From Massilia sp. IC2-477 (lineage in GTDB: Bacteria; Pseudomonadota; Gammaproteobacteria; Burkholderiales; Burkholderiaceae_D): DNA of 64,000 nucleotides. Shown here in pieces: positions 47,714 through 56,729 of the stretch. Position 1 is the stretch's first letter. Each line of letters begins with the position of its first letter. The stretch is from the NCBI RefSeq assembly GCF_020707265.1, contig NZ_JAJFEQ010000003.1, positions 512,719-576,718 on the forward strand, in the 5' to 3' direction. A model generated the notes under the pieces. The model made no database searches. It was not told the origin of the DNA and worked only from the letters and a program-made list of their open reading frames with translations. A program made the position numbers and the translations under genes.

Positions 47714-48619
47714 CTACTCCGCGAATACTTCCGCCAGCAGGCCGCGCAGCCATTGGTTGCCCGGGTCCTGGTTGTAGCGCCGGTGCCAGAACACATTCGT
47801 CTGCAGCGGCGGCAGGTCCAGCGGTGGCGCGATCCATTCCAGGCCGAAGGGCAGCGCGGCCCGTTCGGCCAGTTTCTGCGGTACCGTGACCACCAGGTCG
47901 CTGCTACTCACCATATAAGGCACCGCGGTGAAATGCGGCACCCGGAAACGCACCTGCGGCCCGATCCCCGCGCGCGCCAGCAGCACGTTGATGCGCTCGT
48001 ACGGACTCTCGTGCGAGTCGACCAGCATGTGCTCGGCCTGCACGAAGCGCGCCAGCGTCACCTCGCCCCTGCCCAGCGGATGGCCCTTGCGAAACATCGT
48101 CACGTAGGGCTGGCGGAACAGCTGCCGTTGGTACAGCGCTTCCGAGATATCCTCGAAAGGCCCCACCGCAAGGTCCACCCGCCCGCCTTCCATCTCTTCC
48201 TTCAGTTCGAGCGCGCCGGCGCGCACCGAACTGATCTCGACCTGCGGCGCGACCACCCTGCAGCGCTCGATCAGCGCCGGCATGAAGTAGATCTCGCCCA
48301 CGTCCGTCATCGCCAGCACGAAGCGGCGATGACTGGTGGCCGGATCGAAACGGCTGCGCTGGTTCAGCGCCAGCGCCACCTGGGCCATCGCCACCCCGAT
48401 CGGCTCGGCCATCTGGCTGGCCAACGGCGTCGGCTGCATGCCGCTGGCAGTGCGCACGAACAGCTCGTCGCCGAACGCACGGCGCAGCCGCGCCAGCGCA
48501 TTGCTCACCGCCGACTGGCTCAGCCCAAGCTTGCGCGCGGCCGAGGAAATCTGGCGCTCCCGGTAGACTTCCTGGAACACCGACAGCAGGTTCAGGTCGA
48601 TGGTGTGCGGTTCGATCAT
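47714..48619 (-). CDS. LysR family regulator of the homogentisate pathway
   Basis: A 301-residue LysR regulator. The helix-turn-helix reads RQISSAARKLGLSQSAVSNALARLRRAFGDELFVR, and the C-terminal effector domain is of the usual type. It is divergent from hmgA and upstream of hppD on its own strand, so it very probably controls both, with a pathway intermediate such as homogentisate or 4-hydroxyphenylpyruvate as effector. A classical LysR box is present at 48674-48702 within the divergent promoter. Confidence 0.88.
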   Translation of the reverse strand: MIEPHTIDLNLLSVFQEVYRERQISSAARKLGLSQSAVSNALARLRRAFGDELFVRTASGMQPTPLASQMAEPIGVAMAQVALALNQRSRFDPATSHRRFVLAMTDVGEIYFMPALIERCRVVAPQVEISSVRAGALELKEEMEGGRVDLAVGPFEDISEALYQRQLFRQPYVTMFRKGHPLGRGEVTLARFVQAEHMLVDSHESPYERINVLLARAGIGPQVRFRVPHFTAVPYMVSSSDLVVTVPQKLAERAALPFGLEWIAPPLDLPPLQTNVFWHRRYNQDPGNQWLRGLLAEVFAE

Positions 48620-48673
48620 GGCGTGGGCTGCATTGTCGGCCCGGCTCGGGCACAGGAACAGCAGTATTTAGAT

Positions 48674-48702
48674 GATGAATAGTCTACATTTTTCTATTCA
48701 TC
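48674..48702. promoter_or_regulatory. LysR-type operator between the lysR gene and hmgA
   Basis: GATGAATAG (48674-48682) and CTATTCATC (48694-48702) are perfect complements separated by 11 bases, the T-N11-A geometry of LysR-type activation boxes. They lie 55 bases before the lysR ATG and about 72 before the hmgA ATG. Confidence 0.75.
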
Positions 48703-48773
48703 TCGTAAAACATGCTGAATTCTTCTACAGTGGCGGCGATCCCCATCCGTGTATACACACCAGGAGAAGACGC

Positions 48774-50081
48774 ATGAGTCCCAACGTTGACACCAGATCC
48801 GGCTATATGAGCGGATTCGGCAACGAGTTCGCCACCGAAGTCCTGCCGGGCGCCCTGCCGCTGCACCGCAACTCGCCGCAGCGCGTGGCCTATGGCCTGT
48901 ACGCCGAGCAGATTTCCGGCACCGCCTTCACGGCGCCGCGCAGCCACAACCGCCGCTCCTGGCTGTACCGGATCCGACCGGCCGCCGTGCACGGGACGTT
49001 TACGCCGCTCGATGCAGGGCGCATCGTCAGCCGCTTCGACACCCCGGCGCCCCCCAACCAGCTGCGCTGGAGCCCCCTGCCCATGCCGGACGCGCCGACC
49101 GACTTCATCGACGGCTGGGTGACCATGGCGGGCAACGGCTCGCCCGAGTCGATGACCGGTTGCGCGATCCACCTGTACGCGGCCAACCGCGACATGTCGG
49201 GCCGCTACTTCTACAGCGCCGACGGCGAGCTGCTGGTGGTGCCGCAGCAGGGCCGCCTGGCCATCCACACCGAACTGGGCCTGGTGGAGGTGGAACCGCA
49301 GGAGATCGCGGTGATCCCGCGCGGCGTGCGCTTTTCCGTCGCCCTGCCGGACGGTCAGGCGCGCGGCTATATCTGCGAGAACTTCGGCGCCCTGCTGCAG
49401 CTGCCCGACATGGGCCCGATCGGCTCGAACGGCCTGGCCAACCCGCGCGACTTTCTCACCCCCGTGGCGCGCTACGAGGATGTGGAAGGCGACTTCGAGC
49501 TGGTGGCCAAGTTCTGCGGCGGCCTGTGGCGGGCCTCGATCGGCCATTCCCCGCTCGACGTGGTGGCCTGGCACGGCAACTACGCGCCGTATAAATACGA
49601 CCTGCGTCACTTCAATACCATCGGCTCGATCAGCTACGACCACCCGGACCCGTCGATCTTCCTGGTGCTGCAGGCGCCCAGCGATACCCCGGGCGTGGAC
49701 ACGCTCGACTTCGTGATCTTCCCGCCGCGCTGGCTGGTCGGCGAGGACACCTTCCGCCCGCCCTGGTTCCACCGCAACGTCGCCAGCGAGTTCATGGGCC
49801 TGATCCACGGCGCCTACGACGCCAAGGCCGAGGGCTTCGTGCCCGGCGGCGCCAGCCTGCACAACTGCATGAGCGGGCACGGTCCGGACGCCGCCACCTT
49901 CGACAAGGCCAGCAGCGCCGACACCGGCAAACCCCACAAGGTGCTGGACACCATGGCCTTCATGTTCGAGACCCGCCATGTGATCGTGCCGACCCCGTAC
50001 GCACTGTCTTCGCCCCAGCTGCAGGCCGATTACCAGCAGTGCTGGGCCGGCATCGGGAAGCACTTCCGGACGACGCCGTAA
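48774..50081 (+). CDS. hmgA: Homogentisate 1,2-dioxygenase
   Basis: A 435-residue iron enzyme that opens homogentisate to maleylacetoacetate. [13 protein letters not shown] at the start, [34 protein letters not shown] and the metal region [20 protein letters not shown] plus [13 protein letters not shown] are all diagnostic. ATG 48774 has AGGAGAAG upstream. The next enzymes (maleylacetoacetate isomerase, fumarylacetoacetase) are not here; the GST at 55971 is too far to claim. Confidence 0.95.
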   Translation: MSPNVDTRSGYMSGFGNEFATEVLPGALPLHRNSPQRVAYGLYAEQISGTAFTAPRSHNRRSWLYRIRPAAVHGTFTPLDAGRIVSRFDTPAPPNQLRWSPLPMPDAPTDFIDGWVTMAGNGSPESMTGCAIHLYAANRDMSGRYFYSADGELLVVPQQGRLAIHTELGLVEVEPQEIAVIPRGVRFSVALPDGQARGYICENFGALLQLPDMGPIGSNGLANPRDFLTPVARYEDVEGDFELVAKFCGGLWRASIGHSPLDVVAWHGNYAPYKYDLRHFNTIGSISYDHPDPSIFLVLQAPSDTPGVDTLDFVIFPPRWLVGEDTFRPPWFHRNVASEFMGLIHGAYDAKAEGFVPGGASLHNCMSGHGPDAATFDKASSADTGKPHKVLDTMAFMFETRHVIVPTPYALSSPQLQADYQQCWAGIGKHFRTTP

Positions 50082-50210
50082 ACTCGTCAAGGATGCCAGG
50101 CTGACAATTCGTGTGGCGCGCTAGGGGCGCGGCATGCGATGATGGAGGGGCGCGCCGCCTTTGGCGCGTCCGGTCGCGGCCCGGATCGTCCGACGAAAGG
50201 CCCCGCGCCA

Positions 50211-51539
50211 GTGCTGACCGACATATTGATCATCTCCTTCCTCATCCTGATGAACGGAGTGTTCGCCATGAGCGAGTTGGCACTGGTCTCGGCCAAGCGC
50301 ATGCGCCTGGAACGGCGCGCCGAAGAAGGCAGCCGCGGCGCCACCGCCGCCCTCAAGCTGGCGGACGACCCCAGCAACTTCCTCTCGACCGTGCAGGTCG
50401 GGATCACCCTGATCAGCATTTTCAACGGTGCGTTCGGCGAAGCCTCCCTGGTCAGCCACCTGACGCCTCACCTGCAGGATGTTGCGGTGATCGGTCCGTA
50501 CGCGCGCGAAACTGCGCTCGGCCTGGTCGTCGTCTTCATCACGATTGCTTCGATCATCTTCGGAGAGCTGGTCCCCAAGCGCATCGCCATGGCCTTCCCG
50601 GAGACGATGGCGACGCTGATCTCCCAGCCGCTGCGCCTGCTCTCGAAGCTGATGGCGCCGTTCGTCAAGTTCCTGTCGGTGTCCACCAACGCCATCGTGC
50701 GCCTGATCGGCATCCGCGAAGCCAAGGAAGAAGCGCCGACCGAGGAAGACATCGCCGGCATGATCAAGGAAGGCGCCGATACCGGCGTCTTCGAAAAGAC
50801 CGAATACGACATCGTGCAGCGCGCCCTGCGCCTGGACGACCAGCACCTGAAGTCCCTGATGACGCCGCGCGTCGACCTGGTGATCCTCGACCTGGAAGAA
50901 GACCGCCAGCACAACCTGGAAACCATCGCCGCCAATCCCTACAGCCGCTTCCCGGTCTGCCGCGGCGACCGCTCGCACATCCTCGGCTACGTGATGGCGC
51001 GCGACCTGTTCGCCCAGGCCGTGCGCAGCGGCGCCGCCCACAACATCGATATCGACGGGGCGGTGCAGGAACTGCTGTACGTGCCGGAAACCGTAAGTGC
51101 CATGGCCCTGCTCGAGATGTTCAAGAAGAACCGCGCCGAGCTGGCCCTGATCGTCGACGAGTACGGCGACATCCAGGGCATGGTCACGCTGAGCGACGTG
51201 ATGAGCGCCCTGGTAGGCGACGTCACGGTGGCCGGCGAAGAGCATGACGTCGACGCCATCCAGCGCCCGGACGGCAGCTGGCTGCTGGACGGCGGCGTCT
51301 CGCTCGACCGCTTCCGCGACCTGCTCGACACCAAGCTCACCTTCCCCGGCGAGGACGAAGGCGCCTACCACACGCTGGCCGGCTTCATGCTCTACCAGCT
51401 GGGCTACATCCCGAAACCTGCCGAGCTGGTTGACTGGGAAGGCTTCCGCTTCGAAGTCATGGACATGGACGGCAACCGCATCGACCGCGTGCTGGTGACG
51501 CGCTACGTGCCGGTGGAGTCCGAGCCGGACCGCGACTGA
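50211..51539 (+). CDS. CNNM/CorC-type membrane protein (hemolysin family) with CBS pair
   Basis: A membrane protein of 442 residues from GTG 50211. The DUF21/CNNM domain (three or four helices, LTDILIISFLILMNGVFAMSELALVSA, then STVQVGITLISIFNGAFGE and IIFGELVPKRIA) is followed by two CBS domains (about 205-330, ALIVDEYGDIQGMVTLSDVM) and a CorC_HlyC domain (about 345-425). Members export Mg or Co, or are Mg-efflux accessory factors; 'hemolysin' is a historical label. The frame runs up to ATG 50139, but the extra residues look unlike the family. Confidence 0.87.
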   Translation: MLTDILIISFLILMNGVFAMSELALVSAKRMRLERRAEEGSRGATAALKLADDPSNFLSTVQVGITLISIFNGAFGEASLVSHLTPHLQDVAVIGPYARETALGLVVVFITIASIIFGELVPKRIAMAFPETMATLISQPLRLLSKLMAPFVKFLSVSTNAIVRLIGIREAKEEAPTEEDIAGMIKEGADTGVFEKTEYDIVQRALRLDDQHLKSLMTPRVDLVILDLEEDRQHNLETIAANPYSRFPVCRGDRSHILGYVMARDLFAQAVRSGAAHNIDIDGAVQELLYVPETVSAMALLEMFKKNRAELALIVDEYGDIQGMVTLSDVMSALVGDVTVAGEEHDVDAIQRPDGSWLLDGGVSLDRFRDLLDTKLTFPGEDEGAYHTLAGFMLYQLGYIPKPAELVDWEGFRFEVMDMDGNRIDRVLVTRYVPVESEPDRD

Positions 51540-51552
51540 TCCCGTCCATCCG

Positions 51553-52359
51553 ATGGACGTCCTGAAGCTGGGCCCTGTCGTGCTGCCCACCGCCACCCTA
51601 GTGGCGCTGGGCGCGATCCTGCTGGCCACCCTGCTTGCCGACTGGTTCAAGCGCCGCCGCGGCCTGGACGCCGGCCCGCTGCTGTGGAAGATGCTGCTGG
51701 CCGGCTTCCTTGCCGCGCGTGCGGTCTTCGTGCTGCGCCACCATGAGCTGTTCGCCGCCCGTCCCTGGAGCGCGCTCGATATCCGCGACGGCGGCCTGGA
51801 CGCCATGGCCGGCTTGCTGGTGGCCTGCGTGGTGGGCGCCGAACTCACGCGCCGCCACCCGCCCCTGCGCCGCCCGCTGCTGGCATCCAGCCTGGCCGGC
51901 GTCGCGCTCTGGCTGGGCGGCACCCTGCTGCTGCAAGCCTTCGCGCCGCCACAGGCGCCCCTACCCGAACTGAGCGTGCGCCGGCTGGACGGCAGCGAGC
52001 TGGCGCTGCGGTCCTACCAGGGCAAGCCGCTGGTGGTGAACCTGTGGGCTACCTGGTGCCCGCCGTGCCGACGCGAGATGCCGGCGCTGGGGGCGATGCA
52101 GGCCAGCCGAAGCGACGTTGATGTCGTGTTCGTGAACCAGGGCGAATCGGCGGCCAAGGTCCAGGGCTTCCTGGCAGCGCAGGGACTGCGGCTGCAGAAC
52201 GTGCTGGTCGATCCGGCCGGCCAGCTGGCTGCGCGCACCGGGTCGGTGGGCTATCCCACCACCCTGTTCTACGATGCGCGAGGCGTGCTGCGCTCCCGCC
52301 ACGTGGGCGAGCTGTCGGAGGCCACGCTGGCCGACAAGCTGCAAGCCATCGCCCGCTAA
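51553..52359 (+). CDS. Lgt-like membrane domain fused to TlpA-type thioredoxin domain
   Basis: A 268-residue protein. The first 130 residues hold about four hydrophobic helices, with a stretch (FLAARAVFVLRHHELFAARPW and LDIRDGGLDAMAGLL) that resembles the core of prolipoprotein diacylglyceryl transferase (Lgt), though the family's catalytic signature is incomplete. From about residue 138 a periplasmic TlpA/ResA-like thioredoxin domain follows: NLWATWCPPCRREMP (Cys169, Cys172) and the cis-Pro in GYPTTLFYD. It should reduce periplasmic disulfides. It starts 13 bases after the CNNM gene, with no clear ribosome site, so translation may be coupled. Confidence 0.78.
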   Translation: MDVLKLGPVVLPTATLVALGAILLATLLADWFKRRRGLDAGPLLWKMLLAGFLAARAVFVLRHHELFAARPWSALDIRDGGLDAMAGLLVACVVGAELTRRHPPLRRPLLASSLAGVALWLGGTLLLQAFAPPQAPLPELSVRRLDGSELALRSYQGKPLVVNLWATWCPPCRREMPALGAMQASRSDVDVVFVNQGESAAKVQGFLAAQGLRLQNVLVDPAGQLAARTGSVGYPTTLFYDARGVLRSRHVGELSEATLADKLQAIAR

Positions 52360-52433
52360 AGCCGGTCTTCCCTCCGCCTGCTTCCCCCGCAGGCGATCCT
52401 GTGGTACAACACGCACCGCACCCAGGAGGCCCC

Positions 52434-53135
52434 ATGCAAGTCAACCCGATCCAGCTGTTCGACGCCGAATCTTCGACCTACACCTATATCCTGTCGGCCC
52501 CGGATAGCCGCGACGCGGTGATCATCGACCCGGTCGACCGCCACTGGCAGCGCGACCTGGCCCACGTCGAGCGCCTCGGATTGACGCTCACCCACGTGCT
52601 GGAAACCCACGCCCACGCCGACCATGTCACCTCGGCCGGCAAGCTGCGCGCGCTGACCGGGGCCAAGGCCTGCGTGCCGAGCGGCTGCGGCATTCCGCCG
52701 GCGGAAGTGCAGCTGCAGGACGGCGACGTGATCGGCTTCGGCCTGCGCGAGCACATCGCCGTCATCCATACGCCCGGCCACACCGCCGGCAGCATGTGCT
52801 ACCTGTGGCGCGGCAACCTGTTCACTGGCGACACCCTGCTGGTCGACGGCTGCGGACGCACCGACTTCCAGGGCGGCAGCGCGGATGCCCTCTACGACAG
52901 CGTCGCCCGCAAGCTGTTCACGCTGGATGACGCCACCCGCGTCTGGCCCGGCCACGACTACAAGGGCCAGTCGGTGTCGACCATCGGCTGGGAAAAGCGC
53001 CACAACGCGCGCCTGGCGAACCGTTCGCGTGCAGACTTCGTGGCCCTGATGGGCGCGCTGAACCTGCCGCGCCCGAAACTGATGGATGTGGCGGTGCCGG
53101 CCAACCGCCAGCTGGGGCTCATGCACAGCGTTTGA
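52434..53135 (+). CDS. Persulfide dioxygenase (ETHE1-type metallo-beta-lactamase fold)
   Basis: A 233-residue enzyme that should oxidise glutathione persulfide to sulfite. The iron-binding motif is THAHADH (His59, His61, Asp63, His64) with HTPGHTAGSM, TGDTLLVDGCGRTDFQGG and WPGHDYKG. The CGRTDFQ segment separates ETHE1 persulfide dioxygenases from glyoxalase II. ATG 52434 has GGAGG just upstream. Neighbouring TlpA and CNNM genes give no direct pathway link; a sulfide:quinone reductase is not visible here. Confidence 0.9.
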   Translation: MQVNPIQLFDAESSTYTYILSAPDSRDAVIIDPVDRHWQRDLAHVERLGLTLTHVLETHAHADHVTSAGKLRALTGAKACVPSGCGIPPAEVQLQDGDVIGFGLREHIAVIHTPGHTAGSMCYLWRGNLFTGDTLLVDGCGRTDFQGGSADALYDSVARKLFTLDDATRVWPGHDYKGQSVSTIGWEKRHNARLANRSRADFVALMGALNLPRPKLMDVAVPANRQLGLMHSV

Positions 53136-53246
53136 GCAACACCTCTAGCGCGCTCGGTGACAGCGCGGCCAAGTTCCGGTATCATGTTTCATTCAGACAA
53201 TAAATAGTGCGCACATGCAACACTGGCTGCGTACCCGGGCAGCTGC

Positions 53247-55550
53247 ATGAAACAGTTCTATGATATCGCCGACTGGCGACGCCGGATCTTCTCGACCCTG
53301 ACGACGACCTCGCTCGTCCTCGGCACGCTCACGGCCATTCCCAGCGCGTTGTTCGCGATGGCCGACGGCCTCTGGGCGGTCGCCGTCCTCGACGTGGTGG
53401 CGCTGGCCTGGATCTTTGCGATCTGGCGCTTCGAACAAATTTCCTACACCGCAAGGGTGCTGAACTTCCTCGGTGTGATCTTCGTCGTCGGCGTCGGCCT
53501 GATGCTCACGGTCGGCTCGGTAAGCCAGATCTACCTGATCGGCCCGCCCGTGATGGCGGTGATCCTGCTCGGCACCCGCCAGGCGCTGGCGATCCTGTTC
53601 CTGACCGCGCTGACCATTCTCGGCCTGGGCCTGAGCGGCTACGCCAGGCTGGTCGTGATCGGCCTCGACAACCGCGAGGTCATCGCCTCGATCGCCGTCA
53701 CCATCAACTACCTGTGCGTGGGCGCCGTCATCACCATCACCTGCGGCACCCTGCTCAAGGGCCTCACCCGCACGCTCGGCGAAGTCCAGGGCTTTGCCGA
53801 GTCGCTGGAAGCCAAGCAGGACAAGCTGCACGAGCTCAACGCCGAGCTGCGCCTGACCTCGGCCGCGGTATCGCGCCTGAACGACATGGTCCTGATCGCG
53901 CGCGCGGTCGACGCTCCCGGCGCCCAGCAGCCGATCATCTTCGCCAACGACGCCTTCGAGCGCCGCACCGGCTACGCGCGCGAGGAAATCATCGGCAACA
54001 GCATGCGCCTGCTGCACGGCCCCGACACCGACCCCGACGAAGTGGCGCGCATCCTGCGCGCGGTGGCCCGCAACGAGCCGGTGTCGGCCGAGCTTGTGAA
54101 CTACACCAAGGCCGGCGACCCGTTCTGGGTCGAGATGGAGATGGTGCCTTTCGCCAGCGAGGGCGGGCGCAATACGCACTGGGTGGTGGTGGGACGCGAC
54201 ATCACCGAGCGCCGCAACTCGGCCAAGGCGATCCACCACCTGGCCTTCTACGACGTGCTGACCGGCCTGCCCAACCGCCGCCTGCTCACCGAGCGCCTCG
54301 ACGCCATGGTCGCCAGCCGCAACGTCGGCGGCAGCCTGGGCGCCCTGCTGTTCATCGACCTCGACAACTTCAAATACGTCAACGACGCGCGCGGCCATGC
54401 CACGGGCGACGCCCTGCTGCGCCACGTGGCCGAACGCCTGGTGTCGGTGGTGCGCTCGCGCGACACCGTGGCGCGCCTGGGCGGCGACGAATTCGTCATC
54501 CTGCTGCAGGACCTCGGATTCGACACCGAGACTGCCACCGCCAGCGCGATGAAGGTCGCGCACAAGGTGCTGGCCGCGGTCAGCGAGGAAGTCACGATCG
54601 GCGAACACGTCTACCGCTCCTCGGGCAGCATCGGCGTGGCCCTGCCGCTGCGGCCGAGCCACAGCAGCCACGACCTGCTGCGCGAAGCCGACACCGCCAT
54701 GTACGAGGCCAAGGGAGCCGGACGCAACGGCGTAGCGCTGTTCGAGACCACCATGCTGGCCGACGCCGAGCACAAGCTGACGCTGGAACGCGACCTCGGG
54801 ATGGCGCTCGAGAACGGCGAGCTGGCCATGCACCTGCAGCTGCAGGTCGACCACGAGCAGCGGCCGGTGGGCGCCGAGCTGCTGATGCGCTGGCGCCGTG
54901 CGGACGGCATGCTGGTGCCGCCCGACGTGTTCATCCCGATCGCCGAATCGACCGGCCTGATCGTCCCGCTGGGGAACTGGGTGCTGCGCCAGGCATGCGA
55001 GGCCTGGCTGAGCCTGGCCGCAAGCGGCCACCCGCTGCCGTTGTCGATCAACGTCAGCCCGGCGCAGTTCCGCCAGCCGGACTTCGTCGATCAGGTGCGC
55101 GCCGTCCTTCTGGACACCGGCGCGCCGGCCAGCGAGTTGATCTTCGAGGTAACCGAGGGCCTCCTGGTGTCGGAACTGGACCAGACTATCGCCCGCATGC
55201 ATGAGCTCGCGAGCCTGGGCATCCGTTTCTCGGTGGACGACTTCGGCACCGGCTACTCGAACCTGGCCTACCTGAAGAAGATGCCCCTGTACGAACTGAA
55301 AATCGACAAGAGCTTCATCCGCGACACCCCGAACGACGTCAACGGCACTGCGATCGTGCAGTCGATCCTGGCAATGGCCGACCACCTCGGCCTGCGCGTG
55401 GTGGCCGAGGGCATCGAGACCGCGCAGCAGGCCGACTACCTGGCCCGCCATGGCAGCCCCTGCATGCAGGGCTACCTGTTCTCGCGTCCGGCTCCGCTCG
55501 ACGAAGTGCTGGCCGAACTGGCCAATCCCGAAGGGCGCGCCGCCGCGTGA
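53247..55550 (+). CDS. Membrane PAS-GGDEF-EAL protein; GGDEF intact, EAL motif altered to ELL
   Basis: A 767-residue protein. Five or six helices in the first 180 residues form a MASE-like sensor. A PAS domain (about 215-325) resembles LOV domains (GNSMRLLHGPDTDP, NYTKAGDPFWVEME) but lacks the LOV cysteine. GGDEF is intact (RLGGDEFVILL). In the EAL domain the motif reads ELL (Glu544), while NVSPAQF, DDFGTGYSNL, KIDKSFI and EGIET are kept. The protein is likely a diguanylate cyclase with reduced or regulated phosphodiesterase. No good ribosome site; the yjbQ gene starts 14 bases after its stop. Confidence 0.88.
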   Translation: MKQFYDIADWRRRIFSTLTTTSLVLGTLTAIPSALFAMADGLWAVAVLDVVALAWIFAIWRFEQISYTARVLNFLGVIFVVGVGLMLTVGSVSQIYLIGPPVMAVILLGTRQALAILFLTALTILGLGLSGYARLVVIGLDNREVIASIAVTINYLCVGAVITITCGTLLKGLTRTLGEVQGFAESLEAKQDKLHELNAELRLTSAAVSRLNDMVLIARAVDAPGAQQPIIFANDAFERRTGYAREEIIGNSMRLLHGPDTDPDEVARILRAVARNEPVSAELVNYTKAGDPFWVEMEMVPFASEGGRNTHWVVVGRDITERRNSAKAIHHLAFYDVLTGLPNRRLLTERLDAMVASRNVGGSLGALLFIDLDNFKYVNDARGHATGDALLRHVAERLVSVVRSRDTVARLGGDEFVILLQDLGFDTETATASAMKVAHKVLAAVSEEVTIGEHVYRSSGSIGVALPLRPSHSSHDLLREADTAMYEAKGAGRNGVALFETTMLADAEHKLTLERDLGMALENGELAMHLQLQVDHEQRPVGAELLMRWRRADGMLVPPDVFIPIAESTGLIVPLGNWVLRQACEAWLSLAASGHPLPLSINVSPAQFRQPDFVDQVRAVLLDTGAPASELIFEVTEGLLVSELDQTIARMHELASLGIRFSVDDFGTGYSNLAYLKKMPLYELKIDKSFIRDTPNDVNGTAIVQSILAMADHLGLRVVAEGIETAQQADYLARHGSPCMQGYLFSRPAPLDEVLAELANPEGRAAA

Positions 55551-55563
55551 TACGATGCAGCGC

Positions 55564-55974
55564 ATGGCGCACCAGAGCATCCTCGAGATTCCAACCAAGG
55601 GCCGCGGCACCCGCGACATCACGGACGCCGTGGCCGCGGTGGTGCGCGCCGCCGGCGTCGATTGCGGCCTGGCCCACGTCTTCGTGCAGCACACCAGCTG
55701 CTCGCTTCTGATCACCGAAAACGCCGACCCCGATGTGCGGCGCGACCTCGAGACCGTGCTGGCGCGCCTGGCCCCGGACGGCGACCCGGCTTACCGCCAC
55801 GACGCCGAGGGGCCGGACGACATGGCCGCCCACGTGCGCAACATGCTCACCGGTTCCGGCCTCTCGGTGCCGGTCGGCGGCGGCCGCCTGCTGCTCGGCA
55901 CCTGGCAAGGCATCTACCTGTATGAGCACCGTAGCCAGCCGCACCGTCGGACGGTCGTCGTCACCGTGCTTTAA
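55564..55974 (+). CDS. yjbQ: YjbQ family (UPF0047) protein
   Basis: A 136-residue cytosolic protein. VFVQHTSCSLLITENADPDVRRDLE and MLTGSGLSVPV plus LLLGTWQGIYLYEHR are the family's strict motifs, including the His, Glu and Gly residues of its active pocket. The family has weak thiamin-phosphate-synthase-like activity in E. coli, otherwise unknown. Start: ATG 55564, or ATG 55555 three codons earlier. It closely follows the GGDEF-EAL gene. Its stop TAA overlaps the stop of the convergent GST gene (TTAA, 55971-55974). Confidence 0.87.
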   Translation: MAHQSILEIPTKGRGTRDITDAVAAVVRAAGVDCGLAHVFVQHTSCSLLITENADPDVRRDLETVLARLAPDGDPAYRHDAEGPDDMAAHVRNMLTGSGLSVPVGGGRLLLGTWQGIYLYEHRSQPHRRTVVVTVL

Positions 55975-56618
55975 GCGGGTTCCGCCTGCGCCATATGCTC
56001 GGCCATGAGCGCATTGTCGCGCTCCCCCACCCGCTTCACAGCCGGCCGCGCGCCGATGCGGGCGACGTAGTCGACCAGCACCGGCAGGCGCGGCACGCCG
56101 GCGTAGGCCATGCTCCAGTCGAGCGCCGTGCCCCACAGGATGTCGGCAGCGGAGATCGTGTCGCCGAGCAGCCAGGGCCCGCGCTGCAGCTGGGCGTCGA
56201 GGACGCCCAGCATGGTGTCGAAGTCGCCGTAGGGCGAGCTCATATACGGGCCCGGATCGCGTCCCAGCGAGCGGTCCGCCAGCGCCGGCTCGAAGCAGGC
56301 CGCGTAATAGACCAGCCAGCGCAGGTAGGCGCCACGCAGCGGGTTCTCCAGCGTCGGCGCCAGGCCCGCCTGCGGGAAGCGGTCGGCCAGGTGGATGAAG
56401 ATGGCGACCTGCTCGGTCACGACGGTCTCGCCGTCCACGATGGCCGGCACCTTGCCCAGCGGGTTGACGGCCAGGTAGGCCGGCAGGCGCTGTTCGCCCG
56501 CCTTCATGTTCAAGACCCGCAGTTCATAGGGGGTGCCCAGCTCTTCCAGCAGGGCGAGCGTGGCCGAGGCCCGGGTGTGCGGCGAGTGGTAGAAGGTGAT
56601 GCTGCGCGGTGTGCTCAT
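55971..56618 (-). CDS. Glutathione S-transferase
   Basis: A 215-residue protein with the GST fold: YHSPHTRASATLALLEELG (thioredoxin-like start with the site near Ser12), NPLGKVPAIVDG (cis-Pro) and TVVTEQVAIFIHLAD (glutathione-binding Glu-Gln), then an all-helix C-terminal half with the capping box SAADILWG. Subfamily and substrate are not evident. It is divergent from a WYL regulator gene with an operator-like palindrome between, so induction by that regulator is likely. Confidence 0.9.
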   Translation of the reverse strand: MSTPRSITFYHSPHTRASATLALLEELGTPYELRVLNMKAGEQRLPAYLAVNPLGKVPAIVDGETVVTEQVAIFIHLADRFPQAGLAPTLENPLRGAYLRWLVYYAACFEPALADRSLGRDPGPYMSSPYGDFDTMLGVLDAQLQRGPWLLGDTISAADILWGTALDWSMAYAGVPRLPVLVDYVARIGARPAVKRVGERDNALMAEHMAQAEPA

Positions 56619-56692
56619 GCTGTGTCCTCGTTTGATTGGTGGTGTGGGTTGGCCGATCCGCGGTCGACGAACAGCATGGTAAAGAGGTCAAG

Positions 56693-56709
56693 CTGACATC
56701 TTTTGTCAG
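56693..56709. promoter_or_regulatory. Palindromic operator in the GST/WYL divergent promoter
   Basis: CTGACA-tcttt-TGTCAG is a perfect 6-bp inverted repeat 21 bases before the ATG of the WYL regulator and 75 bases before the GST ATG. It is the best candidate for the WYL regulator's binding site. Confidence 0.55.
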
Positions 56710-56729
56710 GTATGGATTAAACTCGCCAC

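Noticed and set aside
55971..56618. Assigning the GST as maleylacetoacetate isomerase of the homogentisate pathway
   Set aside because: It is 6 kb from hmgA, divergent from a WYL regulator, and lacks the SSCSxRVR-type active-site motif of the zeta class.
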